Positions 1-7,462 of a stretch of DNA of 64,000 bases are shown here, piece after piece. The first letter of the stretch is position 1, and every line of letters begins with the position of its first letter. This DNA comes from Pseudomonas sp. FP1742 (GTDB taxonomy: Bacteria > Pseudomonadota > Gammaproteobacteria > Pseudomonadales > Pseudomonadaceae), in NCBI RefSeq assembly GCF_030687145.1, contig NZ_CP117460.1, positions 248,001 to 312,000 on the forward strand, given 5' to 3'. The notes under the pieces are model-generated. The model saw nothing but the letters and a program-made list of their open reading frames with translations. It ran no database searches and was not told where the DNA came from. A program made the position numbers and the translations under genes.

Positions 1-933
1 ATCAACGCCAGTGTCGGCATCAGTCTGTTCCCCAGTGATGCCTTGAGTGCCGAGCAATTGTTGCGCAACGCCGACTCGGCGCTGTTCAAGGCCAAGAGCG
101 CGGGCCGCGACGGTTATGCCCTCTATACCGAAGAGTTGACCGCACATGCCCAACAACGCGTGGAGATTGCGTTCGAGTTGCGCCGAGCACTGGAACAGCA
201 GGAGTTGCGGGTTTATTACCAACCCGTGCACGACCTCAAGACCAGTCGCCTGATCGGCGTCGAAGCCCTGGTGCGCTGGGAGCATCCGCAGCGTGGGCTG
301 GTGTCACCGGCTGAATTCATCCCCATTGCCGAACGCACCGGGCTGATTGCCGAGATCGATGCCTGGGTCATGCGCCAGGCCTGTCGGCAAATGTGCCAGT
401 GGCAAGCGGTGGGCGTGGAGTTGTCATTTGTCGCGGTGAATGTCTCTTCGCGCCTGTTCGCCCGCCGCGAGTTGTATCAGCAGGTGGCTCAGGCGCTGCA
501 CGACACCGGGCTGGATCCGGCGTATCTGGAGCTGGAAGTCACCGAAAGCGCGGTCATGGAGGACCCGGAAGTAGCCCTGGAGCAGATGCATCGGTTGCGC
601 GAGTTGGGGGTGCGCCTGGCCATCGATGATTTCGGCACGGGCTATTCGTCGTTGCTGCGGCTCAAGCGTTTGCCGGTGCAAAAACTCAAGATCGACCAGG
701 GATTCGTCGCGGGCTTGCCAGGTGATGAGGATGACGCGGCGATCGCGCGGGTGATCGTTGCGCTGGCGCAAAGCATGGGGATGCAAGTGCATGCCGAGGG
801 GATCGAACAGGTCGAGCAGGCGGCTTTCCTGCTCGAGCACGACTGTGATTTGGGGCAGGGGTACTGGTTTGGGCGGCCGGTGCCGGCAGCGTCATTGGAT
901 TGGGCTCGGGCACCGGTGATTTTCCCGCGCTGA
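1..933 (+). CDS. GGDEF/EAL protein, c-di-GMP phosphodiesterase (5' partial)
   Basis: The reading frame is open from base 1, so the start lies outside the window. Residues 1-46 of the visible part are the tail of a GGDEF domain (ASVGISLFP, then the ADSALFKAKSAGRDGY helix). Residues about 55-305 are a full EAL domain, which hydrolyses cyclic di-GMP to pGpG. The catalytic EAL signature is EALVRW at residue 88, loop 6 is DDFGTGYSSL at 209, and KIDQGFV, HAEGIE and QGYWFGRP are all present, so the phosphodiesterase looks active. Whether the GGDEF half is catalytic cannot be judged because its signature is cut off. An internal TTG at 43 could be taken as a start but would split the GGDEF fold. Confidence 0.9.
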   Translation: MNASVGISLFPSDALSAEQLLRNADSALFKAKSAGRDGYALYTEELTAHAQQRVEIAFELRRALEQQELRVYYQPVHDLKTSRLIGVEALVRWEHPQRGLVSPAEFIPIAERTGLIAEIDAWVMRQACRQMCQWQAVGVELSFVAVNVSSRLFARRELYQQVAQALHDTGLDPAYLELEVTESAVMEDPEVALEQMHRLRELGVRLAIDDFGTGYSSLLRLKRLPVQKLKIDQGFVAGLPGDEDDAAIARVIVALAQSMGMQVHAEGIEQVEQAAFLLEHDCDLGQGYWFGRPVPAASLDWARAPVIFPR

Positions 934-944
934 TCAGGGACGCA

Positions 945-990
945 GAGCGTCCCGGGCGGCATTCCCACAGGAGCATGGGAACGATCAGTA
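945..990. repeat. Partial palindromic intergenic element
   Basis: GGGACGCAGAGCGTCCC is a tight palindrome, followed by ATTCCCAC...ATGGGAACGATC. The parts match the longer GATCATTCCCACGC-type elements near 46815, 50666 and 63714, so this is probably a shortened copy. It sits just after the EAL gene and could act as a terminator. Confidence 0.5.
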
Positions 991-1006
991 TTCTGGTTAT
1001 ATAAAC

Positions 1007-1031
1007 ATTCTTAAATAGTCTTTTTAAGAAT
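1007..1031 (+). promoter_or_regulatory. Candidate operator upstream of oscA-sbp
   Basis: A perfect inverted repeat, ATTCTTAAA (1007-1015) and TTTAAGAAT (1023-1031) with a 7-base spacer, lies in the only AT-rich stretch before the sulfate operon, about 80 bases ahead of oscA. Position and composition suit a LysR-type regulator such as CysB. Binding by CysB is inference. Confidence 0.5.
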
Positions 1032-1110
1032 AACCGCACCTGTCTACTATTGCTCCAAGCCTTAAGCAGTGCCGCCACTGCCGGGCACATCTCATTAAAG
1101 GAGCAGCACC

Positions 1111-1293
1111 ATGAGCGCATCCCTACGCAGTGTTGACGGGCAGGACGAAGCCACCATTTTGCGTGAAATCCAGAGTGCCCTGCGCGATCTGCGCTTCGGC
1201 GCGGTGGAAATCACCGTGCACAACGCTCAGGTGGTTCAGATCGAACGCAAAGAGAAATTCCGTTTGCAGAATCCGGGTAACAAACCGAGCTAA
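1111..1293 (+). CDS. oscA: Small YezD/DUF2292-family protein OscA
   Basis: A 60-residue protein with an AAGGAG ribosome site before its ATG. Its core, ILREIQSALRDLRFGAVEIT followed by VHNAQVVQIERKEKFRL, is typical of the DUF2292 (YezD) family. In pseudomonads such a protein, OscA, is encoded directly ahead of sbp-cysTWA and has been linked to use of organosulfur compounds and growth under sulfur limitation, as under chromate stress. Its molecular role is unknown. It is probably the first gene of the sulfate operon, with a hairpin (1296-1351) between it and sbp that may lower downstream expression. Confidence 0.85.
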   Translation: MSASLRSVDGQDEATILREIQSALRDLRFGAVEITVHNAQVVQIERKEKFRLQNPGNKPS

Positions 1294-1295
1294 AA

Positions 1296-1351
1296 GATCG
1301 CAGCCTGCGGTGGTGCCTACAGCCGCGCAGGGGCCGCCGCAGGCCGCGATC
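1296..1351 (+). repeat. Inverted repeat between oscA and sbp
   Basis: GATCGCAGCCTGCGG at 1296 pairs with CCGCAGGCCGCGATC ending at 1351, with one extra base in the right arm. There is no T-run directly behind the right arm, so it is more likely an mRNA-stabilising or partly attenuating hairpin than a full terminator. Confidence 0.6.
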
Positions 1352-1422
1352 CTTTCAAACAGGCAACCCGTTCCAGACCATAAGAAAAAGCCAACACACC
1401 AAGAATTCCAGGAGCTTTCACC

Positions 1423-2436
1423 ATGTCGTCGATTCGCCATTTTGCGTTGGTCGTCCTGGCCAGTGCCCTTTTTGCTGGTTCTGCGGTTGCCAAGGATTAC
1501 GAACTGCTCAATGTGTCGTATGACCCGACCCGTGAGCTGTATCAGGACTACAACGCCGAGTTCATCAACTTCTGGAAGAAAGACCACGCTGGCGACAACG
1601 TGAAAATACAGCAGTCCCATGGTGGTTCGGGCAAGCAGGGCCGGGCGGTGATCGACGGTCTGCGGGCCGACGTGGTGACCCTGGCCCTGGCCGGTGACAT
1701 CGACGAAATCGCCAAACTCGGCAAGAGCCTGCCGGTTGACTGGCAGAAGCGTCTGCCGGAGGCGAGCACGCCTTACACCTCGACCATCGTTTTCCTGGTG
1801 CGCAAGGGCAACCCGAAAGGCATCAAGGACTGGGGTGACCTGACCAAAAACGGCGTGGAGGTCATTACCCCGAACCCGAAAACTTCTGGCGGCGCACGCT
1901 GGAACTTCCTCGCGGCCTGGGCCTATGGCCTGAAAGCCAACGGCGGTAACGAAGCCAAGGCCAAAGAGTACGTGCAGACCCTGTTCAAGCATGTGCCTGT
2001 GCTGGACACCGGCGCTCGCGGCTCGACCATTACCTTCGTCAACAACGGTCAGGGCGACGTGTTGCTGGCCTGGGAAAACGAAGCCTTCCTGGCCTTGAAA
2101 GAAGACGGCGGTGCCGACAAGTTCGACATCGTCGTGCCTTCGCTGTCGATCCTCGCCGAACCACCGGTGGCCGTGGTCGACAAGAATGCCGAGAAGAAGG
2201 GCAACACCGAGATCGCCGAAGCGTACCTCAAGCACCTGTACAGCCCGGCCGGGCAGGAAATCGCGGCGAAAAACTTCTATCGTCCACGTGACAAGGACGT
2301 CGCCGCCAAGTACGCCAAGCAGTTCCCGACCCTGGAACTGGTGACCATCGACAAGGACTTCGGCGGCTGGAAAACCGCGCAACCGAAATTCTTCAATGAC
2401 GGTGGCGTGTTCGACCAGATTTATCAGGCGCAGTAG
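1423..2436 (+). CDS. sbp: Sulfate ABC transporter, periplasmic binding protein
   Basis: A 337-residue protein with a Sec signal peptide (cleavage predicted after AVA, residue 23), the usual length for Sbp/CysP. The mature start [16 protein letters not shown] and the segments [31 protein letters not shown] and [10 protein letters not shown] are typical sulfate-binding protein sequence. It binds sulfate in the periplasm and hands it to CysTWA, encoded downstream in the same direction. An AGGAG-type ribosome site precedes the ATG. Thiosulfate as a second ligand is possible but cannot be read from the sequence. Confidence 0.95.
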   Translation: MSSIRHFALVVLASALFAGSAVAKDYELLNVSYDPTRELYQDYNAEFINFWKKDHAGDNVKIQQSHGGSGKQGRAVIDGLRADVVTLALAGDIDEIAKLGKSLPVDWQKRLPEASTPYTSTIVFLVRKGNPKGIKDWGDLTKNGVEVITPNPKTSGGARWNFLAAWAYGLKANGGNEAKAKEYVQTLFKHVPVLDTGARGSTITFVNNGQGDVLLAWENEAFLALKEDGGADKFDIVVPSLSILAEPPVAVVDKNAEKKGNTEIAEAYLKHLYSPAGQEIAAKNFYRPRDKDVAAKYAKQFPTLELVTIDKDFGGWKTAQPKFFNDGGVFDQIYQAQ

Positions 2437-2469
2437 CCTGAAACAGATCAGCAGTTAAGCGCAATTCGT

Positions 2470-2557
2470 GTGGGAGCGGGCTTGCTCGCGAAGGCGGCGG
2501 CACAGTCAATATAGATGTCGTCTGACACACCGCTTTCGCGAGCAAGCCCGCTCCCAC
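2470..2557. repeat. REP doublet (inverted pair) between sbp and cysT
   Basis: GTGGGAGCGGGCTTGCTCGC at 2470 faces its inverse copy GCGAGCAAGCCCGCTCCCAC ending at 2557, about 40 bases apart. This is the standard Pseudomonas REP pair. Placed inside the sulfate operon, it could make sbp transcript more abundant than cysTWA transcript. Confidence 0.85.
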
Positions 2558-2623
2558 AGGTTACGCATCAACGGGCCCCGATTTCACTGTCGGGGCTTAG
2601 CGCGTTCTCAACCAAGGACTTTT

Positions 2624-3442
2624 ATGTCGCGTCGTATCTCCCCCGTCATACCCGGCTTCGGGCTGACGCTGGGCTACACCTTGGTGTACCTCAGCCTGAT
2701 TGTGCTCATTCCACTGGCGGCGATGTTCGTGCATGCCGCTCAACTGACCTGGGACCAGTTCTGGGCAATTATCTCGGCCCCTCGGGTGCTGGCGGCGTTG
2801 AAGCTGAGCTTCGGCACCGCGCTCTATGCCGCGATCATCAACGGCATCATTGGCACGCTGCTGGCCTGGGTGCTGGTGCGCTATACCTTCCCGGGGCGCA
2901 AAGTCATCGACGCGATGATCGACTTGCCCTTCGCATTGCCCACTGCCGTGGCCGGTATCGCGTTGACCGCGCTGTACACCCCCACCGGCCTGGTGGGGCA
3001 GTTCGCGGCGGACCTGGGCTTCAAGATCGCCTACACCCCCCTGGGCATCACCCTGGCGCTGACTTTTGTGACACTTCCATTCGTAGTACGTACGGTACAA
3101 CCTGTACTGGCCGATATTCCCCGTGAAGTGGAAGAGGCGGCGGCTTGCCTGGGAGCAAAACCGTTGCAGGTTTTCCGTCATATCCTGGTGCCGGCACTGC
3201 TGCCAGCCTGGCTGACCGGTTTCGCTTTGGCCTTTGCCCGTGGGGTCGGTGAGTACGGTTCGGTGATTTTCATCGCCGGCAACATGCCGATGAAAACCGA
3301 GATCCTGCCGCTGCTGATCATGGTCAAACTCGACCAGTACGATTACACCGGCGCCACCTCCATTGGTGTACTGATGCTCGTGGTTTCCTTTGTCCTGTTG
3401 CTGCTGATCAACTTGTTGCAGCGACGCATCGAAACCCCATAA
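2624..3442 (+). CDS. cysT: Sulfate ABC transporter permease CysT
   Basis: A 272-residue inner-membrane permease with six hydrophobic segments. The ATG at 2624 is chosen because AAGGA stands just ahead of it and [19 protein letters not shown] is the family's normal beginning; reading further upstream would translate the REP pair. The cytoplasmic EAA loop that contacts the ATPase is [20 protein letters not shown]. Forms the sulfate channel with CysW, 13 bases downstream. Confidence 0.95.
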   Translation: MSRRISPVIPGFGLTLGYTLVYLSLIVLIPLAAMFVHAAQLTWDQFWAIISAPRVLAALKLSFGTALYAAIINGIIGTLLAWVLVRYTFPGRKVIDAMIDLPFALPTAVAGIALTALYTPTGLVGQFAADLGFKIAYTPLGITLALTFVTLPFVVRTVQPVLADIPREVEEAAACLGAKPLQVFRHILVPALLPAWLTGFALAFARGVGEYGSVIFIAGNMPMKTEILPLLIMVKLDQYDYTGATSIGVLMLVVSFVLLLLINLLQRRIETP

Positions 3443-3455
3443 GGAGGCGCAAAAA

Positions 3456-4325
3456 ATGTCCCAATCGTCTATTGCAGCAGCCTCCTCGAACGCCGCCCGC
3501 CGTGGCAGCGCCACGTCGCGGCGAATCCTCATTGGCCTCGGCTGGCTGATTTTTGCGCTGTTTCTGTTGTTGCCGCTGTTCATCGTGGTGTCCCAGGGCC
3601 TGAAGCTGGGCCTGGGTGCGTTCTTCACCGCGATCTTTGAGCCGGACGCCTTGTCGGCGCTGAAGCTCACGGTGATTGCGGTGCTGATCTCGGTACCGCT
3701 GAACCTGGTGTTCGGTGTCAGCGCGGCGTGGTGCGTGAGCAAATACTCATTCCGTGGCAAGAGCATGCTGGTGACCCTGATCGACCTGCCATTCTCGGTG
3801 TCGCCGGTGATCGCAGGTCTGGTCTACGTGCTGATGTTCGGCGCCCAGGGTCTGTTCGGCCCGTGGTTGCAGGACCACGACATCCAGATCGTCTTCGCCT
3901 TGCCGGGCATTGTGCTGGCGACGATTTTCGTCACCGTGCCGTTCGTGGCCCGTGAACTGATCCCGCTGATGCAGGAACAAGGCACCCAAGAAGAAGAAGC
4001 CGCGCGCCTGCTCGGCGCCAATGGCTGGCAGATGTTCTGGCACGTCACCGTGCCGAATATCAAATGGGGCCTGATCTACGGCGTGGTGCTCTGCACGGCG
4101 CGGGCGATGGGTGAGTTCGGTGCGGTGTCGGTGGTGTCCGGGCACATTCGCGGGGTGACCAACACCCTGCCGCTGCACGTCGAGATCCTCTACAACGAAT
4201 ACAACCACGTGGCCGCGTTCGCCGTGGCGAGCCTGTTGCTGATCCTGGCGCTCTTCATCCTGCTGCTCAAGCAGTGGAGCGAAAACCGTATTAACCGCCT
4301 GCGCGCCAGCGCCGCGGAGGAATAA
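3456..4325 (+). CDS. cysW: Sulfate ABC transporter permease CysW
   Basis: A 289-residue permease with six hydrophobic segments and the EAA loop [20 protein letters not shown]. The end [20 protein letters not shown] is typical of CysW. It starts 13 bases after cysT with an AAGGAGG site and ends 3 bases before cysA, so translation is probably coupled. The N-terminal Ser/Ala-rich stretch of about 20 residues is longer than the enteric form but common in pseudomonads. Confidence 0.95.
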   Translation: MSQSSIAAASSNAARRGSATSRRILIGLGWLIFALFLLLPLFIVVSQGLKLGLGAFFTAIFEPDALSALKLTVIAVLISVPLNLVFGVSAAWCVSKYSFRGKSMLVTLIDLPFSVSPVIAGLVYVLMFGAQGLFGPWLQDHDIQIVFALPGIVLATIFVTVPFVARELIPLMQEQGTQEEEAARLLGANGWQMFWHVTVPNIKWGLIYGVVLCTARAMGEFGAVSVVSGHIRGVTNTLPLHVEILYNEYNHVAAFAVASLLLILALFILLLKQWSENRINRLRASAAEE

Positions 4326-4328
4326 GTC

Positions 4329-5318
4329 ATGTCGATCGAAGTGCGTAACGTCAGCAAGAACTTCCACGCGTTCAAGGCGCTGGACAATATCAACCTGGAC
4401 ATTCAAAGCGGCGAGCTGGTGGCGCTGCTGGGGCCGTCCGGCTGCGGCAAGACCACCTTGCTGCGAATCATCGCCGGCCTGGAAACCCCCGATCAGGGCA
4501 GCATCGTGTTCCACGGCGAAGACGTTTCCGGCCACGATGTGCGTGATCGCAACGTCGGTTTCGTGTTCCAGCACTACGCCTTGTTCCGCCACATGACGGT
4601 GTTCGACAACGTCGCGTTCGGCCTGCGCATGAAGCCGAAAAACCAGCGCCCGAACGAGAGCCAGATCGCGGTGAAAGTCCACGAACTGCTGAACATGGTG
4701 CAACTGGACTGGTTGGCCGATCGCTACCCGGAACAACTCTCCGGTGGCCAGCGTCAGCGCATCGCGTTGGCCCGCGCCCTGGCGGTGGAGCCGAAAGTGC
4801 TGCTGCTCGACGAGCCTTTCGGCGCCCTCGACGCTAAGGTCCGTAAAGAACTGCGGCGCTGGCTCGCGCGGCTGCACGAAGACATCAACCTGACCTCGGT
4901 CTTCGTGACCCACGATCAGGAAGAGGCGATGGAAGTGGCCGACCGGATCGTGGTGATGAACAAGGGTGTGATCGAGCAGATCGGCTCACCGGGCGACGTC
5001 TACGAAAATCCGGCCAGCGATTTCGTCTATCACTTCCTCGGCGATTCGAACCGCCTGCATTTGGGCGAAGACCGGCATGTGCTGTTCCGTCCACACGAAG
5101 TGTCGCTGTCGCGGCATGAACTGGAAGGCCACCACGCCGCTGAAGTGCGGGATATCCGCCCGCTGGGCGCCACTACGCGGGTGACGCTGAAGGTCGAAGG
5201 CCAGAGCGAGTTGATTGAAGCTGAAGTGGTGAAGGATCACGACAGCCTGGTTGGATTGACGAAGGGTGAAACGTTGTTCTTCAAACCCAAGGTCTGGCAG
5301 AAAGTCGCCAACATTTAA
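4329..5318 (+). CDS. cysA: Sulfate ABC transporter ATP-binding protein CysA
   Basis: A 329-residue ABC ATPase that powers CysTW. Walker A is GPSGCGKTT at 35-43, the signature LSGGQRQR begins at 137, Walker B is [12 protein letters not shown], and the H-loop is [17 protein letters not shown]. The C-terminal third (from about 235, [20 protein letters not shown]) is the regulatory TOBE-like domain of the sulfate/molybdate group. It is the last gene of the oscA-sbp-cysTWA unit. Confidence 0.95.
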   Translation: MSIEVRNVSKNFHAFKALDNINLDIQSGELVALLGPSGCGKTTLLRIIAGLETPDQGSIVFHGEDVSGHDVRDRNVGFVFQHYALFRHMTVFDNVAFGLRMKPKNQRPNESQIAVKVHELLNMVQLDWLADRYPEQLSGGQRQRIALARALAVEPKVLLLDEPFGALDAKVRKELRRWLARLHEDINLTSVFVTHDQEEAMEVADRIVVMNKGVIEQIGSPGDVYENPASDFVYHFLGDSNRLHLGEDRHVLFRPHEVSLSRHELEGHHAAEVRDIRPLGATTRVTLKVEGQSELIEAEVVKDHDSLVGLTKGETLFFKPKVWQKVANI

Positions 5319-5324
5319 GGGCCA

Positions 5325-5415
5325 AAGCATCGCGAGCAGGCTCGTTCCAGCAGTGGATTGGTGTTGACCACAAACTCTGTCGGCAACCCAAAGTCCTTGC
5401 TCGCGATGGCGTCTC
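5325..5415. repeat. REP-like inverted pair after cysA
   Basis: CATCGCGAGCAGGCTCGTTCC faces TTGCTCGCGATGGCG near 5397-5411. The arms are more degenerate than the other REP pairs. The position right after cysA suggests a 3'-end hairpin. Confidence 0.55.
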
Positions 5416-5520
5416 CAAGAACACCTCGCCCAATCTGTAATAACACCAACCGACCTTGCTTCGATCGGTTCTACTCCCGTGATTTTTTTGCCTCAAACCC
5501 TACCTAGACTCTGACTTGCC

Positions 5521-5588
5521 AGGAGGCAGTGAGAGTCCATGACGGACCGGTGTTATCTCCTGGCGCCCTGATGCCAAGGAGATAAAAC
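5521..5588 (+). promoter_or_regulatory. Leader hairpin covering the ribosome binding site of the dehydrogenase operon
   Basis: TTATCTCC (5553-5560) pairs perfectly with GGAGATAA (5578-5585), and GGC (5562-5564) with GCC (5573-5575), closing an 8-base loop. The right arm contains the AAGGAG ribosome site of the ATG at 5589, so the stem would hide it. A second site, AGGAGG (5521-5526), precedes a possible 10-codon leader ORF (ATG 5539 to TGA 5571) that runs through the left arm; translating it could open the stem. Spacing of that site to its ATG is a long 12 bases, so the leader peptide is uncertain while the hairpin is clear. Confidence 0.55.
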
Positions 5589-6953
5589 ATGAGAATGGAA
5601 GTCAGTCGGCATGGCCCGTTTGGCTGTGCCTTGTTGAGCGCTTTGTTGGGCTCGTCCGCCATTGCCGCCCCCTCACTGTCGCCGCAGATACCCTTTGATG
5701 TCACGGTTACCCAACCGGTTTCTCTGCCCAGCCTGCAGGCCGATTTCGATGACTTGTCGTGGCAGACCTTCATCGCCCTGAGCTGGCCGGCGCTGGACAA
5801 TGGCGATCCAAATACCGGCACCCCCATCGGCAAGCAGGATGGGGCCACGGTGTGGGAAAGCTGGAAAGAGAGCTACCAGATATTCCGGGCCAAGGGCCAG
5901 ACACCGCTGCCCTGGAATGCCCCGGCAACCCTCCCCGAAGCGTGCAAATCGCTCAAGCCTGGCCGCCTGCTGCAGCAAATGGGCAAGGTACCCGATGTGC
6001 TGGATGAGTTTATCCAGCCCTTCGAGAGTGGCCCGCTGGTGGACCAGAACGGCGTCTATACGCGCAACGAAATCGTGGTCAACCAATCGATGTTCGACGG
6101 CATCGTCAACAACGGGTTGTACAGCATCGAAGGCCAGCAAAAATTTTTCGCCGCGAACCCGAGCAACGCCGTGGCTTTCAGTTGTGGCTCCGCCCCCACT
6201 AAACAGGTGGGTGCGGTGATGGTGAAGGCGTCGTGGAAAGTGCTTGGCCCCAATGATCGCCGAGAGGATTTCCACACCGTCGATGCGCTGGTCTATACGC
6301 CGGGCAACAGCGATCCGAGTCATGGGCCGATTGTCGAGGAGTCGTGCGTATCCGAGCCGGTCGGGCTGGTGGGGTTGCACATCGTTCATAAAACCGCCAA
6401 TGCCGCGCAATGGGTGTGGTCAACCTTTGAACATGTGAAGAATGTACCGGAGAAATCCACGCCTCCTGCCCAACGGGTGGGCCCGTATCTGTTCTACAAC
6501 GCCAACAGCAAGAGCGAAGTCAACCAGCCTCCGCCACGGCCGTGGAACCCGGCAGTCAAGGCGACGCCCTCGCAGATCGTGCGTGACGCGCCGCTGAGCG
6601 ATGCCACCAAAACCCTGAACAGCACGTACCAGGCCCTGCTGCGGACGGTCAATCCACAGAGTGTCTGGGCGAACTATCAATTGATCAGCACCCAGTGGCC
6701 GTCAGCCCCTCCACAGCCCAATTGCCAGATATTGGCGAGCAACCCACTGGGCAGCCCCGCGCCCTTGTTCCTGGCCAACGCCACGCTGGAAACCTACATC
6801 CAGGGCACGGTGCCCCAGACATCTTCCAGTTGCATGGCTTGCCATGGCAATGCGGCCACCCACGTCACCGAATCCCCGCGCACCAGCTTCGCGGATTTCA
6901 CTTATTTGCTCGAACGCGCGCAGTCCACTGGCGGACAAGGAGTCAACCCATGA
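5589..6953 (+). CDS. Exported monohaem cytochrome c subunit of a predicted dehydrogenase
   Basis: A 454-residue protein with a Sec-type signal peptide (cleavage near residue 27, SSAIAA). The only haem c site is CMACH (C415, C418, H419), about 35 residues from the end. The preceding 380 residues begin with DDLSWQTFIALSWPALD and match no fold I can name. Overlap of its stop with the next ATG (ATGA, 6950-6953) and the following GMC gene suggest that it accepts electrons from the flavoprotein in the periplasm and passes them to the respiratory chain. This differs from the multihaem cytochrome of classical gluconate or sorbitol dehydrogenases. Substrate unknown. Confidence 0.8.
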   Translation: MRMEVSRHGPFGCALLSALLGSSAIAAPSLSPQIPFDVTVTQPVSLPSLQADFDDLSWQTFIALSWPALDNGDPNTGTPIGKQDGATVWESWKESYQIFRAKGQTPLPWNAPATLPEACKSLKPGRLLQQMGKVPDVLDEFIQPFESGPLVDQNGVYTRNEIVVNQSMFDGIVNNGLYSIEGQQKFFAANPSNAVAFSCGSAPTKQVGAVMVKASWKVLGPNDRREDFHTVDALVYTPGNSDPSHGPIVEESCVSEPVGLVGLHIVHKTANAAQWVWSTFEHVKNVPEKSTPPAQRVGPYLFYNANSKSEVNQPPPRPWNPAVKATPSQIVRDAPLSDATKTLNSTYQALLRTVNPQSVWANYQLISTQWPSAPPQPNCQILASNPLGSPAPLFLANATLETYIQGTVPQTSSSCMACHGNAATHVTESPRTSFADFTYLLERAQSTGGQGVNP

Positions 6954-7462
6954 GCAGTAACCTGGACAATTTCGTAGGCCTGTCGTCGGCCCTGACCGGC
7001 ATTCCCGCTACACGACTGGCGCCGCAGATCGACCCGGTCGGGTTGCCGCCGATCTTTCTCGATTTCGTCACCCCGCGCATCACACCCGATGTGCTCAATG
7101 CGTTACTGACTCAGTACGCCGACCTGGCTGTCGACAATGTGCCCCCGGACAAGATCGCCCGGCAGGTGTTGGATATCTCGGCGTCACCGACGGTTCCGCC
7201 AACCGTTCTGGCCGCGCGCGCAATCATGAAGCTGTGGTTGCTGGGCGTCTGGTACCAGCCTTATGACGCAGGAGATTTCAAAAAGGGTGATTCGATGGTG
7301 GTGTCCGATCAGGCGTACATCCACAGCTGGGCCTGGAAAATTGCCCAGGCCCATCCCATGGGCTCCAGCGAGATGTTTTTCGGCTATTGGAACACCACGC
7401 CGCCGAGCCTTGAGGATTACACCGGGGTACCCGCCAACTCGCAGAAAGGAGCCGCGTCATGA
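6950..7462 (+). CDS. Small subunit of FAD-dependent dehydrogenase (FAD-SLDH-like)
   Basis: A 170-residue protein; the ATG at 6950 is preceded by AAGGAG and overlaps the previous stop by four bases. The pattern FVGLSSALTG at the N-terminus, a central ARAIMKLWLLGVWY helix, then YIHSWAWKIAQAHPMG and FGYWNTTPP resembles the small subunit of membrane-bound sorbitol/gluconate/glucose FAD dehydrogenases. Family subunits usually carry a Tat signal that exports the complex; none is visible here. It overlaps the next gene by four bases (ATGA), pointing to stoichiometric synthesis with the GMC subunit. The match is by pattern, so assignment is moderate. Confidence 0.65.
   Translation: MSSNLDNFVGLSSALTGIPATRLAPQIDPVGLPPIFLDFVTPRITPDVLNALLTQYADLAVDNVPPDKIARQVLDISASPTVPPTVLAARAIMKLWLLGVWYQPYDAGDFKKGDSMVVSDQAYIHSWAWKIAQAHPMGSSEMFFGYWNTTPPSLEDYTGVPANSQKGAAS

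Noticed and set aside
2468..3442. Long version of cysT starting at 2468
   Set aside because: The extra N-terminus is translated REP DNA. The ATG at 2624 has its own AAGGA and gives the normal family beginning.
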